This document shows positions 7,212-15,215 of a stretch of DNA of 64,000 nucleotides, piece after piece. The translations under genes were made by a program, and so were the position numbers. How positions within the stretch are numbered: the first letter of the stretch is position 1; every line of letters starts with the position of its first letter. The stretch lies in assembly GCF_030693405.1 (NCBI RefSeq), contig NZ_JAUYAW010000047.1:48130-112129 (forward strand), in the 5' to 3' direction. This DNA is from Phenylobacterium sp. (GTDB lineage: Bacteria > Pseudomonadota > Alphaproteobacteria > Caulobacterales > Caulobacteraceae). Below the pieces are notes generated by a model. It did no database searches. It was given only the letters and a program-made list of their open reading frames with translations, and had not been told where the DNA came from.

Positions 7212-9191
7212 CTAGGACTGCGGGCTAAGCGCGACGTTCATCGCCTCGACCAGACGCGCGACCTCGATGGGTTTGGCCACCACCTGGTCCATGCCTGAGG
7301 CCACATATTCGGCCACCTGATGGCTGAGCGCATTGGCCGTCAGGGCGATGATCGGCGTGCGGGACAGGCCCAGACGCGCCTCCTCCGTGCGGATCAGTCG
7401 GGTCGCCTCGATCCCGTCCATGACCGGCATCTGGGCGTCCATCAGGATCAGGTCCCATGGCTCCTGCCGCCAGGCCTCCAGGGCCTGAGCGCCATCTCCG
7501 ACGAAGCGCGGCTGTACGCCCAGCTGGCCGAGCAGCGTGCTCAGCACCAGCTGATTGACCTGATTGTCTTCCGCCGCCAGGACCCGCAGGGTCTCACCGA
7601 GGGCCTCAGGGGCGGCCTTGCGCGCCTGGCGCTGCGAAACGATTGCGTCGGCTGACCCCCTGGCCAACGGCAGGGTGACCACAAAGGTCGAGCCGACCCC
7701 AGGCTCGCTCGACAGCGATAGTTCGCCCGACATCAGCCGGACCAGCTCCCGGCAGATGCTCAGGCCCAGGCCCGTGCCGCCGAAATGACGTGTGGTCGAG
7801 CTGTCGGCCTGGACGAAGGAGTCGAAGATCAGCGCCTGACGGTCCTTGGCGATTCCGACACCCGTGTCGGCGACGCTGGCGACCAGGCCGGCTGGCCCGT
7901 AGTCCAGGCCGATGACAACCTTGCCGCTGGCGGTGAACTTCAGCGCGTTGGACACCAGATTGGACAGCACCTGGCGCACGCGCCCGGGGTCGCCGCGCAA
8001 TGGGCCGGCGACGGCCGGCGTCGCCTCGACCCGCAGGGCTAGACCCTTGGCGGCGGCGAGAGAGGCGAAGGTTTCCCGGACCCCGTTGGCCAGCACCGCC
8101 GGATCGAAGTCGATCTCTTCCAGCTCAACCTTGCCGGCATTGATCTTGGAGAGATCGAGCACGTCATTGACGATGGCGAGCAGGCTCTCACTGGATCGGC
8201 AGATGACCTCAAGTCGCTTGCGCTGCTCGGCCGGGAGGTCATCGCGGGCCATGGCCTGGGCCATGCCGTAGATGCCGTTCAACGGGGTGCGGATCTCGTG
8301 GCTGACCGTCGCGAGGAACAGGCTCTTGGCCTCGTTGGCGGACTCCGCGGCCTGGCGCGCCTCGATCAGCTCCAGTTCGTTGCGCTTTTCCTGGTCCATG
8401 TTGCGCACCGCGCCGACCGCGCCGATCACCTCGCCGACCTCGTCGCGGACGGCTTCAGCGACGCTCTCGACCCAGCGCATACCGCCATCCTGGCGGACAT
8501 GCCGATGGACAATATGGAGCGGCGGCCCGCCGGCCAGATGCTGGTCCCAGGCGGCCATGGCCCCGGGCAGATCCTCCGGATGGACGGGCGCCCAGAGCTG
8601 CGCCATAGCCGTGTCGTAATCGACCACATCGCGGCGCTGCTGCTCGCTGACCGCTTCGCGGCGGACATGGTCCAGTTCCCAGACGCGAATCCTGGCGATG
8701 CGCATAGCCGCCCTGAGCCGCCGCTCGGAGCGGGCGGAGTCCTCAAGGGCGGCGGCCAGTTCATTGGCCATCTTCACCCGGGCGTAGTCGTCGCCCAGAA
8801 GGGAGGCCAGGGACTGAAAGTGACGCACCGTCCGATCGACGCGGGGGCGGGCCTGTCCATCGATGGCGATCAGGGCGCCCAGGACCTTGCCGTCGCTGAG
8901 GATCGGGACGCCAAGGAAGGCCGTCATATCCGGGCCCGCAGCGAGGTTCAGCGTCCTCGCCTGGGGATCGGTCTCGAAATCCTCGATCCAGAGGGGCGCG
9001 GCCGTGGCGATGACATGCCGGCTGGGAAAGCGCCTGTTGGTGTCGCCCTTGAAGGGTTGGGTGCGGGAATGGCGGCGGCCCTCACGCCAGACCACATCGG
9101 CGCCCAGGCCCCCATAGACCGCATGGGCGAGCCTGACCACGCGCTCAGCGGTGGATCGCACCGCCTCTAGCGGAACGGAAGGATGGACCAC
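7212..9191 (-). CDS. hybrid sensor histidine kinase (GAF-PAS-HisKA-HATPase-REC)
   Basis: A 659-residue cytosolic hybrid kinase with no membrane segment. An N-terminal GAF-like domain (about 10-135) and a PAS-like domain (about 160-265, with HRHVRQDGGMRWVES) are followed by the HisKA phospho-acceptor box SHEIRTPLNG (His298). The ATPase domain has N, G1 and G2 boxes (NLVSNALKF, DTGVGI, GGTGLGLSI). A C-terminal receiver carries the phosphorylatable Asp585 in LILMDAQMPVMDG. There is no partner regulator or HPt gene nearby, so it is an orphan kinase whose signal is unknown; the GAF and PAS domains suggest an intracellular cue. Confidence 0.92.
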   Translation of the reverse strand: MVHPSVPLEAVRSTAERVVRLAHAVYGGLGADVVWREGRRHSRTQPFKGDTNRRFPSRHVIATAAPLWIEDFETDPQARTLNLAAGPDMTAFLGVPILSDGKVLGALIAIDGQARPRVDRTVRHFQSLASLLGDDYARVKMANELAAALEDSARSERRLRAAMRIARIRVWELDHVRREAVSEQQRRDVVDYDTAMAQLWAPVHPEDLPGAMAAWDQHLAGGPPLHIVHRHVRQDGGMRWVESVAEAVRDEVGEVIGAVGAVRNMDQEKRNELELIEARQAAESANEAKSLFLATVSHEIRTPLNGIYGMAQAMARDDLPAEQRKRLEVICRSSESLLAIVNDVLDLSKINAGKVELEEIDFDPAVLANGVRETFASLAAAKGLALRVEATPAVAGPLRGDPGRVRQVLSNLVSNALKFTASGKVVIGLDYGPAGLVASVADTGVGIAKDRQALIFDSFVQADSSTTRHFGGTGLGLSICRELVRLMSGELSLSSEPGVGSTFVVTLPLARGSADAIVSQRQARKAAPEALGETLRVLAAEDNQVNQLVLSTLLGQLGVQPRFVGDGAQALEAWRQEPWDLILMDAQMPVMDGIEATRLIRTEEARLGLSRTPIIALTANALSHQVAEYVASGMDQVVAKPIEVARLVEAMNVALSPQS

Positions 9192-9268
9192 GCGCCGCCC
9201 TCAACTGTGATTTCAGACCCGCATCCTAACGGTCGGGGAATTAATCCCTCCCGCCCAAGGCGGCGCTC

Positions 9269-9295
9269 CAGGGTGCGGCGGGACGCCGCACCCTG
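9269..9295 (-). terminator. hairpin between the SDR and kinase genes
   Basis: A perfect 11-bp stem (CAGGGTGCGGC / GCCGCACCCTG) with a 5-nt loop, 14 nt after the SDR stop. There is no U-tract, so it may act as a 3'-end stabiliser or a weak terminator. Confidence 0.5.
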
Positions 9296-9308
9296 CACAA
9301 CATGGGTA

Positions 9309-10079
9309 TCAGAAATTCACCCGGCTGGAGATGGCGCCGTCCACCAGCATGTTGATACCCGTGGTGAAGGCCGACCGGGGGCTGGCCAGGAAGACGGTGG
9401 CGGCGGCGACCTCCTCTGGCGTCGCCATGCGGCCAGTGGGGTTGCGCTTGATCATGGCCTCGAAGAAGCCGGGGGCATTGGCCTTCACATTGCCCCACAC
9501 GCCGCCCTCGAAGAACACGGTGCCCGGCGACACTACATTGCAGCGCACGCCCTTGGCCGCGCCTTCCTTGGCCACGCCCTTGGCATAGTGGATGAGGGCG
9601 GCCTTCATGGCGCCATAGGCCGAGGGGCCGCTGGCTTCAGCGGCCGACACTGATGAGGTGATGATGAAGGCCGCGTCGCCGCCTGCTGCGGCAGCCTTCT
9701 CCAGATGGGGTTTGGCTGCCTGATAGGTGCGGACCGCGCCCAGCATGTCGATCTCGAACATGGACCGCCAGTCGGCCTCCGAGCCGCCATTGACCAGGGC
9801 GCTGGCGTTGGAGATCAGGATGTCGAGACCGCCCAGCGCCTGGGCGGCGTCTTCCACAAAGCCGGTGATGGCCGGGCCATCGGCGATATCCACCGCCCGG
9901 CCCCAGGCCTTGACGCCCTTGGCCTCCAGGGCATTGACCGCCGCGTCGACACCGTCCTGGCCCCGGGCGCAGACCGCCACATCGCAGCCTTCGTCGGCCA
10001 GGAGTTCGGCGATCGACCAGCCGATGCCACGGCTGGCGCCGGTGACCACGGCCTTCTTGCCCTTCAACTGCAGATCCAT
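9309..10079 (-). CDS. short-chain dehydrogenase/reductase (SDR)
   Basis: A 256-residue classical SDR. The nucleotide-binding motif GASRGIG (14-20) lies after the first strand, DILISNAS holds the NxAG-like motif, and the catalytic Ser (ITSSVSAAE) and YxxxK (YGAMK) are present. It probably oxidises or reduces a hydroxyl/keto substrate with NAD(P). The start is the ATG at 10079 with AGGAGA upstream; the same frame stays open far beyond but overlaps the divergent beta-helix gene and is not coding there. The substrate cannot be inferred from context. Confidence 0.88.
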   Translation of the reverse strand: MDLQLKGKKAVVTGASRGIGWSIAELLADEGCDVAVCARGQDGVDAAVNALEAKGVKAWGRAVDIADGPAITGFVEDAAQALGGLDILISNASALVNGGSEADWRSMFEIDMLGAVRTYQAAKPHLEKAAAAGGDAAFIITSSVSAAEASGPSAYGAMKAALIHYAKGVAKEGAAKGVRCNVVSPGTVFFEGGVWGNVKANAPGFFEAMIKRNPTGRMATPEEVAAATVFLASPRSAFTTGINMLVDGAISSRVNF

Positions 10080-10268
10080 TGTCGTCTCCTGTCCCGGTTT
10101 GCTTTGGCCGACAGTTACCACGGGCCAAGGGCCGCCGATCAAGGGCCGGTCGGCGCAGGCTGACGGATTCCTGATCAATGTTCTCTTTGCCGTTGCGCCC
10201 CTGGCCGGCGGCCGCCAAGCTGGGGACCAAGCCCGCCGTCCAGAGCTGGCTCCTTTGGGAGGATGACC

Positions 10269-11468
10269 ATGCGAAGCTTCGCGCTCGCCCTGTGCGCCTT
10301 TGCGCTCGCCAGCCCGGCCTACGCCAAGACCATTTCCGTGGCGCCGGGCGCCGACGTCCAGGAAGCCCTGCAACTGGCCCTGCTCGACGCCCAGCCCGGC
10401 GACGTGGTCGAACTGGCCGCCGGCCGCTTCGAGCTCACCGATGGCCTTTCCCTGGACGTGGACGGCGTGACCATCAAGGGCGCCGGGCCAGACGCCACCA
10501 TCCTGTCCTTTGACGGCCAGCAGGGCGGCGCCGAGGGGCTGCTGATCACCTCCGACAGGGTGACGGTGCGGGACTTCGCGGTGGAGAACTCCAAGGGCGA
10601 CGGGGTCAAGTCCAAGGACGCCGACCAGATCAGCATGATCAATCTGCGGGTTGAATGGACCGGCGGACCCAAGGCCACCAACGGCGCCTATGGCGTGTAT
10701 CCGGTGGGGTCCACCAATGTTCTGATCGACGGCGTGACGGTGCGCGGCGCCTCGGACGCCGGGGTCTATGTGGGCCAGTCGAAGAACATCATCGTCCGCA
10801 ACAGCCTGGCTGAGTTCAACGTGGCCGGCATCGAGATCGAGAACTCCAGCAACGCCGACGTCTATGGCAACACCGTCACCCACAACACCGGCGGCATCCT
10901 GGTCTTCGACCTGCCCAACCTGCCGGTGATGGGCGGCCATTCGACCCGGGTGTTCGACAACAGGATCGTCAACAACGACACGCCGAACTTCGCGCCGGAG
11001 GGCAACATCGTCGCCAGCGTGCCGGTGGGCGCCGGCGTGATGATCATGGCCAACCGCAACGTCCACGTGTTCGACAACGAGATCGACGGCAACCAGACCG
11101 CCGCCATCATGCTGGTGGGCTATACCCAGGCCTTCGACGATGCGACCTACAACCCCATCCCCCGCGAGGTGGTGGTGCGCGACAACAGGATCGGCCGCAA
11201 CGGCTGGGCGCCAGCCTTCCCCGGGGGCGCGCAACTAGCCGCCGCGGTGGGCGGAACCTTGCCGCCGGTGCTGTGGGACGGGGTGGCGCCAGACGGCGGT
11301 CCCCAGGCCATGCGGATTACCGATGGACCGGTGCTGAACCTCAACCTGCCCAAGGCCGGGGCCATGGATCAGGCCAATCCTTCGGTCACCCCAACCCTGG
11401 AGCGGGGCGAGATCACTGAACCGGCGGCCGTGGTCCTGCCCGAAGCCCAGGCCGCGCTCGCCTCATGA
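10269..11468 (+). CDS. secreted parallel beta-helix repeat protein, paired with a di-haem cytochrome
   Basis: A 399-residue exported protein. A signal peptide (MRSFALALCAFALASPAYA) is followed by right-handed beta-helix rungs made of repeated units such as VTIKGAG, VTVRDFAV and IIVRNSLAEFNVAGIEI, with N-rich turns (DNRIVNND, DNEIDGN). The second of two in-frame ATGs is chosen because GGGAGG is 6 nt upstream of it. The stop overlaps the start of the cytochrome gene by 4 bp, so they are translationally coupled. I recall this pair as two conserved uncharacterised families that travel together (TIGR03805/TIGR03806). A periplasmic or outer-membrane redox function on a polymer or metal is only a guess. 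Confidence 0.82.
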   Translation: MRSFALALCAFALASPAYAKTISVAPGADVQEALQLALLDAQPGDVVELAAGRFELTDGLSLDVDGVTIKGAGPDATILSFDGQQGGAEGLLITSDRVTVRDFAVENSKGDGVKSKDADQISMINLRVEWTGGPKATNGAYGVYPVGSTNVLIDGVTVRGASDAGVYVGQSKNIIVRNSLAEFNVAGIEIENSSNADVYGNTVTHNTGGILVFDLPNLPVMGGHSTRVFDNRIVNNDTPNFAPEGNIVASVPVGAGVMIMANRNVHVFDNEIDGNQTAAIMLVGYTQAFDDATYNPIPREVVVRDNRIGRNGWAPAFPGGAQLAAAVGGTLPPVLWDGVAPDGGPQAMRITDGPVLNLNLPKAGAMDQANPSVTPTLERGEITEPAAVVLPEAQAALAS

Positions 11469-12526
11469 GGCGAGGCCTCGTCGTCCTGCTCGGCCTGGCC
11501 GCCCTGGCCCTGAGCGGGGCTGCGGAGGCCCCTGCCCCTGTGCGCCTGGACGTGGTGTTGGCGCAGACGCCGGCCCCGCGGCTGTCCGACTACGGCCTGT
11601 TCCAGGACGCGGCGGCGCGGACGCCGAGCCCGGGGGTCACGCCCTATGACCTGAACACCCCGCTGTTCAGCGACTATGCCACCAAGCACCGGTTCATCTT
11701 CACCCCAGATGGCCAGAGCGCGGCCTATCATCCTGATGGACCTCTAGAATTTCCGGTGGGTACGGTGCTGGTCAAGACCTTCGCCTTCGCCCCGGACATG
11801 CGTGCGCCGCAGGTGGGCGAGCGCCATGTCGAGACGCGGCTGCTGATCCGCAAGGCTGAGGGCTGGACGGCGCTGGCCTATGTCTGGAACGCCGAGCAGA
11901 CCGAGGCCGTCCTCAAGCGCACCGGCGCGCGGCTGGAAGTGGCCTTCATCGATCCTGCGGGCGCGCCGCAGGCGATCAGCTACCTCGTGCCCAACCAGAA
12001 CCAGTGCAAGACCTGCCATTCGGCCGAAGGCGAGCTGGTTCCCATCGGCCCCAAGGCGCGCAATCTCAATCGGGACCTGGACTATGGCCACCGGACGGAA
12101 AACCAGCTGGTCGCCTGGCGCCGGCTGGGGCATCTGAGCGGCGGACCCGACCCCGCCGCAGCGCCGAGGACCGCCGTCTGGGATGATCTGTCCGAACCGC
12201 TGGAGTCCCGCGCCCGGGCCTATCTCGACGCCAACTGCGCCCATTGTCACAACCCGGGGGGCATGGCCTCCACCAGCGGTCTGTTCCTGGGTGTGGAGGA
12301 GTCGCGCCCCGCCCATCTGGGGATCGGCAAGGCCCCGGTGGCCGCCGGTCGTGGCTCAGGCGGGCTCGCTGTCTCCATCGCGCCTGGCGATCCCGAGCGC
12401 TCGATCATGGTCTATCGCATGGGCTCCAATGATCCCGCCGTGATGATGCCGGAGCTTGGCCGCACGCTCGTTCATGCCGAGGGGGTGGCCCTGGTAGCCG
12501 ACTATATCGAGCGCCTCGCCCCCTAA
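11465..12526 (+). CDS. di-haem c-type cytochrome, SO2930/HNE_0200-like
   Basis: A 353-residue exported cytochrome with a hydrophobic N-terminal signal (about 1-21). It has two haem-c attachment sites, CKTCH (181-185) and CAHCH (258-262). The first site follows the phrase SYLVPNQNQ, typical of the family found next to beta-helix proteins. No catalytic domain beyond the cytochrome parts is recognised. It overlaps the upstream gene by 4 bp (ATGA). It ends just before a large palindrome that separates it from the convergent btu operon. The electron donor and acceptor are unknown. Confidence 0.85.
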   Translation: MRRGLVVLLGLAALALSGAAEAPAPVRLDVVLAQTPAPRLSDYGLFQDAAARTPSPGVTPYDLNTPLFSDYATKHRFIFTPDGQSAAYHPDGPLEFPVGTVLVKTFAFAPDMRAPQVGERHVETRLLIRKAEGWTALAYVWNAEQTEAVLKRTGARLEVAFIDPAGAPQAISYLVPNQNQCKTCHSAEGELVPIGPKARNLNRDLDYGHRTENQLVAWRRLGHLSGGPDPAAAPRTAVWDDLSEPLESRARAYLDANCAHCHNPGGMASTSGLFLGVEESRPAHLGIGKAPVAAGRGSGGLAVSIAPGDPERSIMVYRMGSNDPAVMMPELGRTLVHAEGVALVADYIERLAP

Positions 12527-12540
12527 AGCCTCTAGGTCTT

Positions 12541-12587
12541 GAGCGCGTTTCGTTCCGATAACCGTTCCCACTTATCGAAACGCGCTC
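12541..12587. repeat. 47-bp imperfect palindrome, dispersed-repeat type, at a convergent junction
   Basis: Perfect 12-bp outer arms GAGCGCGTTTCG / CGAAACGCGCTC enclose a second inverted pair CGATAA / TTATCG. It sits between the stop codons of the cytochrome gene and btuD (which it touches), so it could terminate from both sides. Palindromes of very similar wording recur in many alphaproteobacterial genomes as far as I recall; only one copy was noticed here. Confidence 0.6.
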
Positions 12588-13360
12588 TAGCTCCAGCGGC
12601 CGAGGATATCGACGCTCAGGCCCTGCTCGGTCGTGCGCAGACGCGCGTCGATGCCGTAGGCGGCGGCGAGCACTTCGGGGGTCATAGCCTTCGCCGGCGG
12701 CCCGTCCGCCAGCACACGGCCGTGGCCCAGCACGAGAATCCGGTCGGCCAGCCGAGCGGCCAGGGTCAGGTCGTGGAGGGTGAGCAGCACGCCGGCCCCC
12801 TCCCCCGCCAGACGGCGGAACAGGTCGCCCGCCTCCAGGGCGTGGCGCGGATCGAGCCCCGCATAGGGCTCATCGGCCAGCAGCCATTCCGGCTCGCCGG
12901 CCAGGGCGCGGGCGATCAGGGCCCGGGCCCGTTCGCCGCCTGACAGGGTGGTGATGTCACGGGCCGCCAGGTCCTCGACCCGGGCGGCGGCCAGGGCGCG
13001 ATCGACGGCGGCCTCATCCTCGCCCGAAAGTCCCCGGGCGCCCAGCCAGGGAAGCCGGCCCAGGCCGACCACGGTGCGCACCTCCAACCCCCAGGCGATC
13101 TCCGGGATCTGGGGGATGAAGCCCAGGCGCCGGGCCCGGCGCCGCGGCGGCAGGTCGAGCAGGGGCGCCTCGTCCAGGAGAACCTCGCCCCCCACAGGTC
13201 GCGACAGGCCGGCCAGGGCGGCCAGCAGCGTCGACTTGCCGGCCCCGTTGGCGCCCAGAATGGCCGTCACCTGGCCGGGTTCGAACCGGGCGCTGACCTG
13301 GCTCAGCACCGTGTGGCCGCCCGCCAGGAGATGGAGCCCACGGGCCTCAAGCACGGTCAT
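12587..13360 (-). CDS. btuD: cobalamin ABC transporter ATP-binding protein
   Basis: A 257-residue ABC ATPase of the iron-siderophore/vitamin B12 (FecE/BtuD) type. It has Walker A GANGAGKS (36-43), signature LSGGERARA, Walker B WLLADEPYAGLD, and switch His in TLHDLTLA. It would energise uptake through the inner-membrane permease encoded just upstream, whose stop codon overlaps its ATG by 4 bp. It is the last gene of a riboswitch-led operon, which is the reason for assigning cobalamin rather than a siderophore. Confidence 0.85.
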   Translation of the reverse strand: MTVLEARGLHLLAGGHTVLSQVSARFEPGQVTAILGANGAGKSTLLAALAGLSRPVGGEVLLDEAPLLDLPPRRRARRLGFIPQIPEIAWGLEVRTVVGLGRLPWLGARGLSGEDEAAVDRALAAARVEDLAARDITTLSGGERARALIARALAGEPEWLLADEPYAGLDPRHALEAGDLFRRLAGEGAGVLLTLHDLTLAARLADRILVLGHGRVLADGPPAKAMTPEVLAAAYGIDARLRTTEQGLSVDILGRWS

Positions 13361-14349
13361 GACAGCCTCCGGCGCTGAATGAGCAGCAGGCCGAGGAAGA
13401 AGGGACCGCCCAAGGCGGCCATGGCGACCCCGAGTCTGACCTCCGCCGCTGACGGGATCAGCCGCACCAGAATGTCTCCGGCCAGGACGATCACCGCTCC
13501 GCCGAGCGCGCTGGGCAAGAGCAGGCCGGCTGGACGTGGCCCCAGGAAGGGCCTCAGGAGGTGGGGGGTCACCAGGCCGACAAAACCGATCACGCCCGTG
13601 ACCGCCACGCTGGCCCCGGCCGCCAGGCCGACGCCAAGGGCCAGCAGCAGGCGGGTGCACGACAGGCTGATCCCCAGCGACTGGGCGCCGGTCTCACCCA
13701 GCGTCAGGGCGTCCAGCGCGCGGCCAGTGAACAGCAGCAGGACGAGCCCCGCCGCCACGAAGGGGGCCGACATCTGCAGGTCGGCGAAGCTGCGGTCGGT
13801 CAGCGAGCCCATCAGCCAGTTGACGATCTCGTTCACCGCCCAGGGGTTCGGGGCGAGGTTCAGGGCCAGGGCGACGCCGGCCCCGGCGACGATGTTCAGC
13901 ACCACCCCGGCCAGGACGAAGGTCACCGTGCCGGGCGCCTGGCCCGTCAGCCCGATCAGGACAAGAACGCCGATCAGGGCGCCGGCCATGGCGCAAAGCG
14001 GCATCAGCCACGGCGCGCCCCCGAGGACAGGCGCATAGAAGCCGAAATAGAGGGAGATGACCGCACCTAATGCAGCCATTGAGGAAACGCCCAGAACCCC
14101 CGGATCAGCCAGGGGATTTCTGGTATAGCCCTGAAGCGCCGCCCCCGACATGCCGAGCGCAGCGCCCACCACAATGGCCAGCAGGGTGCGGGGAATGCGC
14201 AGCTCCAGGATGATCACCCAGCGGGGATCTGCGCCGGTCCAGGCGTTCAAAGGCACCCAGACCCGGCCGGCCATAAGGCTGGCGGCGGCCAGCAGGACCA
14301 GGGCCACGGCCAGGCCAGCGATGACGACCGGGGTTGAGATCCGCTTCAT
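13357..14349 (-). CDS. btuC: cobalamin ABC transporter permease (FecCD family)
   Basis: A 330-residue polytopic membrane protein of the FecCD/BtuC family with about ten transmembrane helices. Diagnostic segments are RIPRTLLAIVVGAALGMSGAA, RNPLADPGVLGVSSMAA and the coupling-helix region GFVGLVTPHLLRPFLG. It would form a dimeric channel with two BtuD subunits. It overlaps btuF upstream and btuD downstream by 4 bp each, so it is translationally coupled within the operon. Substrate assignment rests on the riboswitch and on the BtuB-like receptor gene. Confidence 0.88.
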   Translation of the reverse strand: MKRISTPVVIAGLAVALVLLAAASLMAGRVWVPLNAWTGADPRWVIILELRIPRTLLAIVVGAALGMSGAALQGYTRNPLADPGVLGVSSMAALGAVISLYFGFYAPVLGGAPWLMPLCAMAGALIGVLVLIGLTGQAPGTVTFVLAGVVLNIVAGAGVALALNLAPNPWAVNEIVNWLMGSLTDRSFADLQMSAPFVAAGLVLLLFTGRALDALTLGETGAQSLGISLSCTRLLLALGVGLAAGASVAVTGVIGFVGLVTPHLLRPFLGPRPAGLLLPSALGGAVIVLAGDILVRLIPSAAEVRLGVAMAALGGPFFLGLLLIQRRRLS

Positions 14350-15215
14350 GCCGCCCCCAGCACATTGCGCCGCGCTTGGGCCAGGGCCTGGGCGGTCTCG
14401 ATCAGCACCGGTCCGCCGCAATAGAGCAGCCGCTGGGGAAAAGCCTCGCGACGCATGGCGCCTGAGATGCGGTCGAGCGCCGGATGGCTCAGCACCCGGT
14501 CGGCCCAGGTGGGCGCGCCCGCCGCCGCCTGCCCGGCCAGCAGGACCTGGGGCGGGTCGGCGATGATCTGCTCCAGCCCGATATTGCCCCAACGGCCGAG
14601 GCCGTAACGGGCGGCGACGTTCACAAATCCGGTTCGGCGCAGCATCTCGTCGGTCAGGGTGCCGGCCCCGGCTGCGAAGCCGTTGGGCTGATAGACGATG
14701 GCGCTGAGCTTCGGCGCCCCCGGCGGCGGGACGGCGGCGGCCAGGGCCGCCTCGATCCTGGCGACCACCGCCTGGCCCCTGACCGGCTGGCCCACCAGAC
14801 GGGCCACCTGGCGGATCTGCGCGAGGCTGGCGGCCACCGTCTGGGGCACGTCGAACATGGCCTGGGGGATGCCCAGCCGGCTGAGCGCATTGCGGGTCGC
14901 CACCGCCGAATGGTGGCTCATCAGCACCAGGTCGGGGCGCAGGGCGACCACCTCCTCGGCGGTCTCATAGGTGATGGGGATGTCCCGAGCCCGGCCCGCC
15001 AGGATCGAGGCTTCAGGGTCACGGGCATAGTGGGTCAGGGCGGCGATCTGGTGACGCTCAGCCACATGGAACAGGATCACATCCAGGCAGGGGTTCAGCG
15101 AGACAACCCGCCGGGGTCGCCCTGAGGGGGCGGCGCCGGCGAGGCCGAGCGCGAGCCCGCCCACCGCCGCACGGCGGGTGAGCTGGCCCGGGCCCGGTCT
15201 CACCGGCTCCGTCAT
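14346..15215 (-). CDS. btuF: cobalamin-binding periplasmic protein
   Basis: A 289-residue substrate-binding protein of the class III helical-backbone type. The N terminus has LTRRAAVGGLALGLAGAA, a signal with an Arg pair that resembles a Tat leader though the motif is not perfect. The mature part starts RRVVSLNPCLD, typical of BtuF/FhuD-like proteins, and includes ALRPDLVLMSHH and the late ALAQARRN. It would bind corrinoid in the periplasm and deliver it to BtuCD. Its ATG overlaps the btuB stop by 1 base (TGATG). Confidence 0.82.
   Translation of the reverse strand: MTEPVRPGPGQLTRRAAVGGLALGLAGAAPSGRPRRVVSLNPCLDVILFHVAERHQIAALTHYARDPEASILAGRARDIPITYETAEEVVALRPDLVLMSHHSAVATRNALSRLGIPQAMFDVPQTVAASLAQIRQVARLVGQPVRGQAVVARIEAALAAAVPPPGAPKLSAIVYQPNGFAAGAGTLTDEMLRRTGFVNVAARYGLGRWGNIGLEQIIADPPQVLLAGQAAAGAPTWADRVLSHPALDRISGAMRREAFPQRLLYCGGPVLIETAQALAQARRNVLGAA

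Noticed and set aside
10080..11234. Upstream extension of the SDR frame across the beta-helix gene
   Set aside because: The SDR fold begins at 10079 with a good ribosome binding site; the extension is antisense to a real gene.
12552..12567. GTTC-N8-GTTC resembling a LexA site inside the 12.5-kb palindrome
   Set aside because: Spacing is 8 instead of 7 and it is part of the palindrome.
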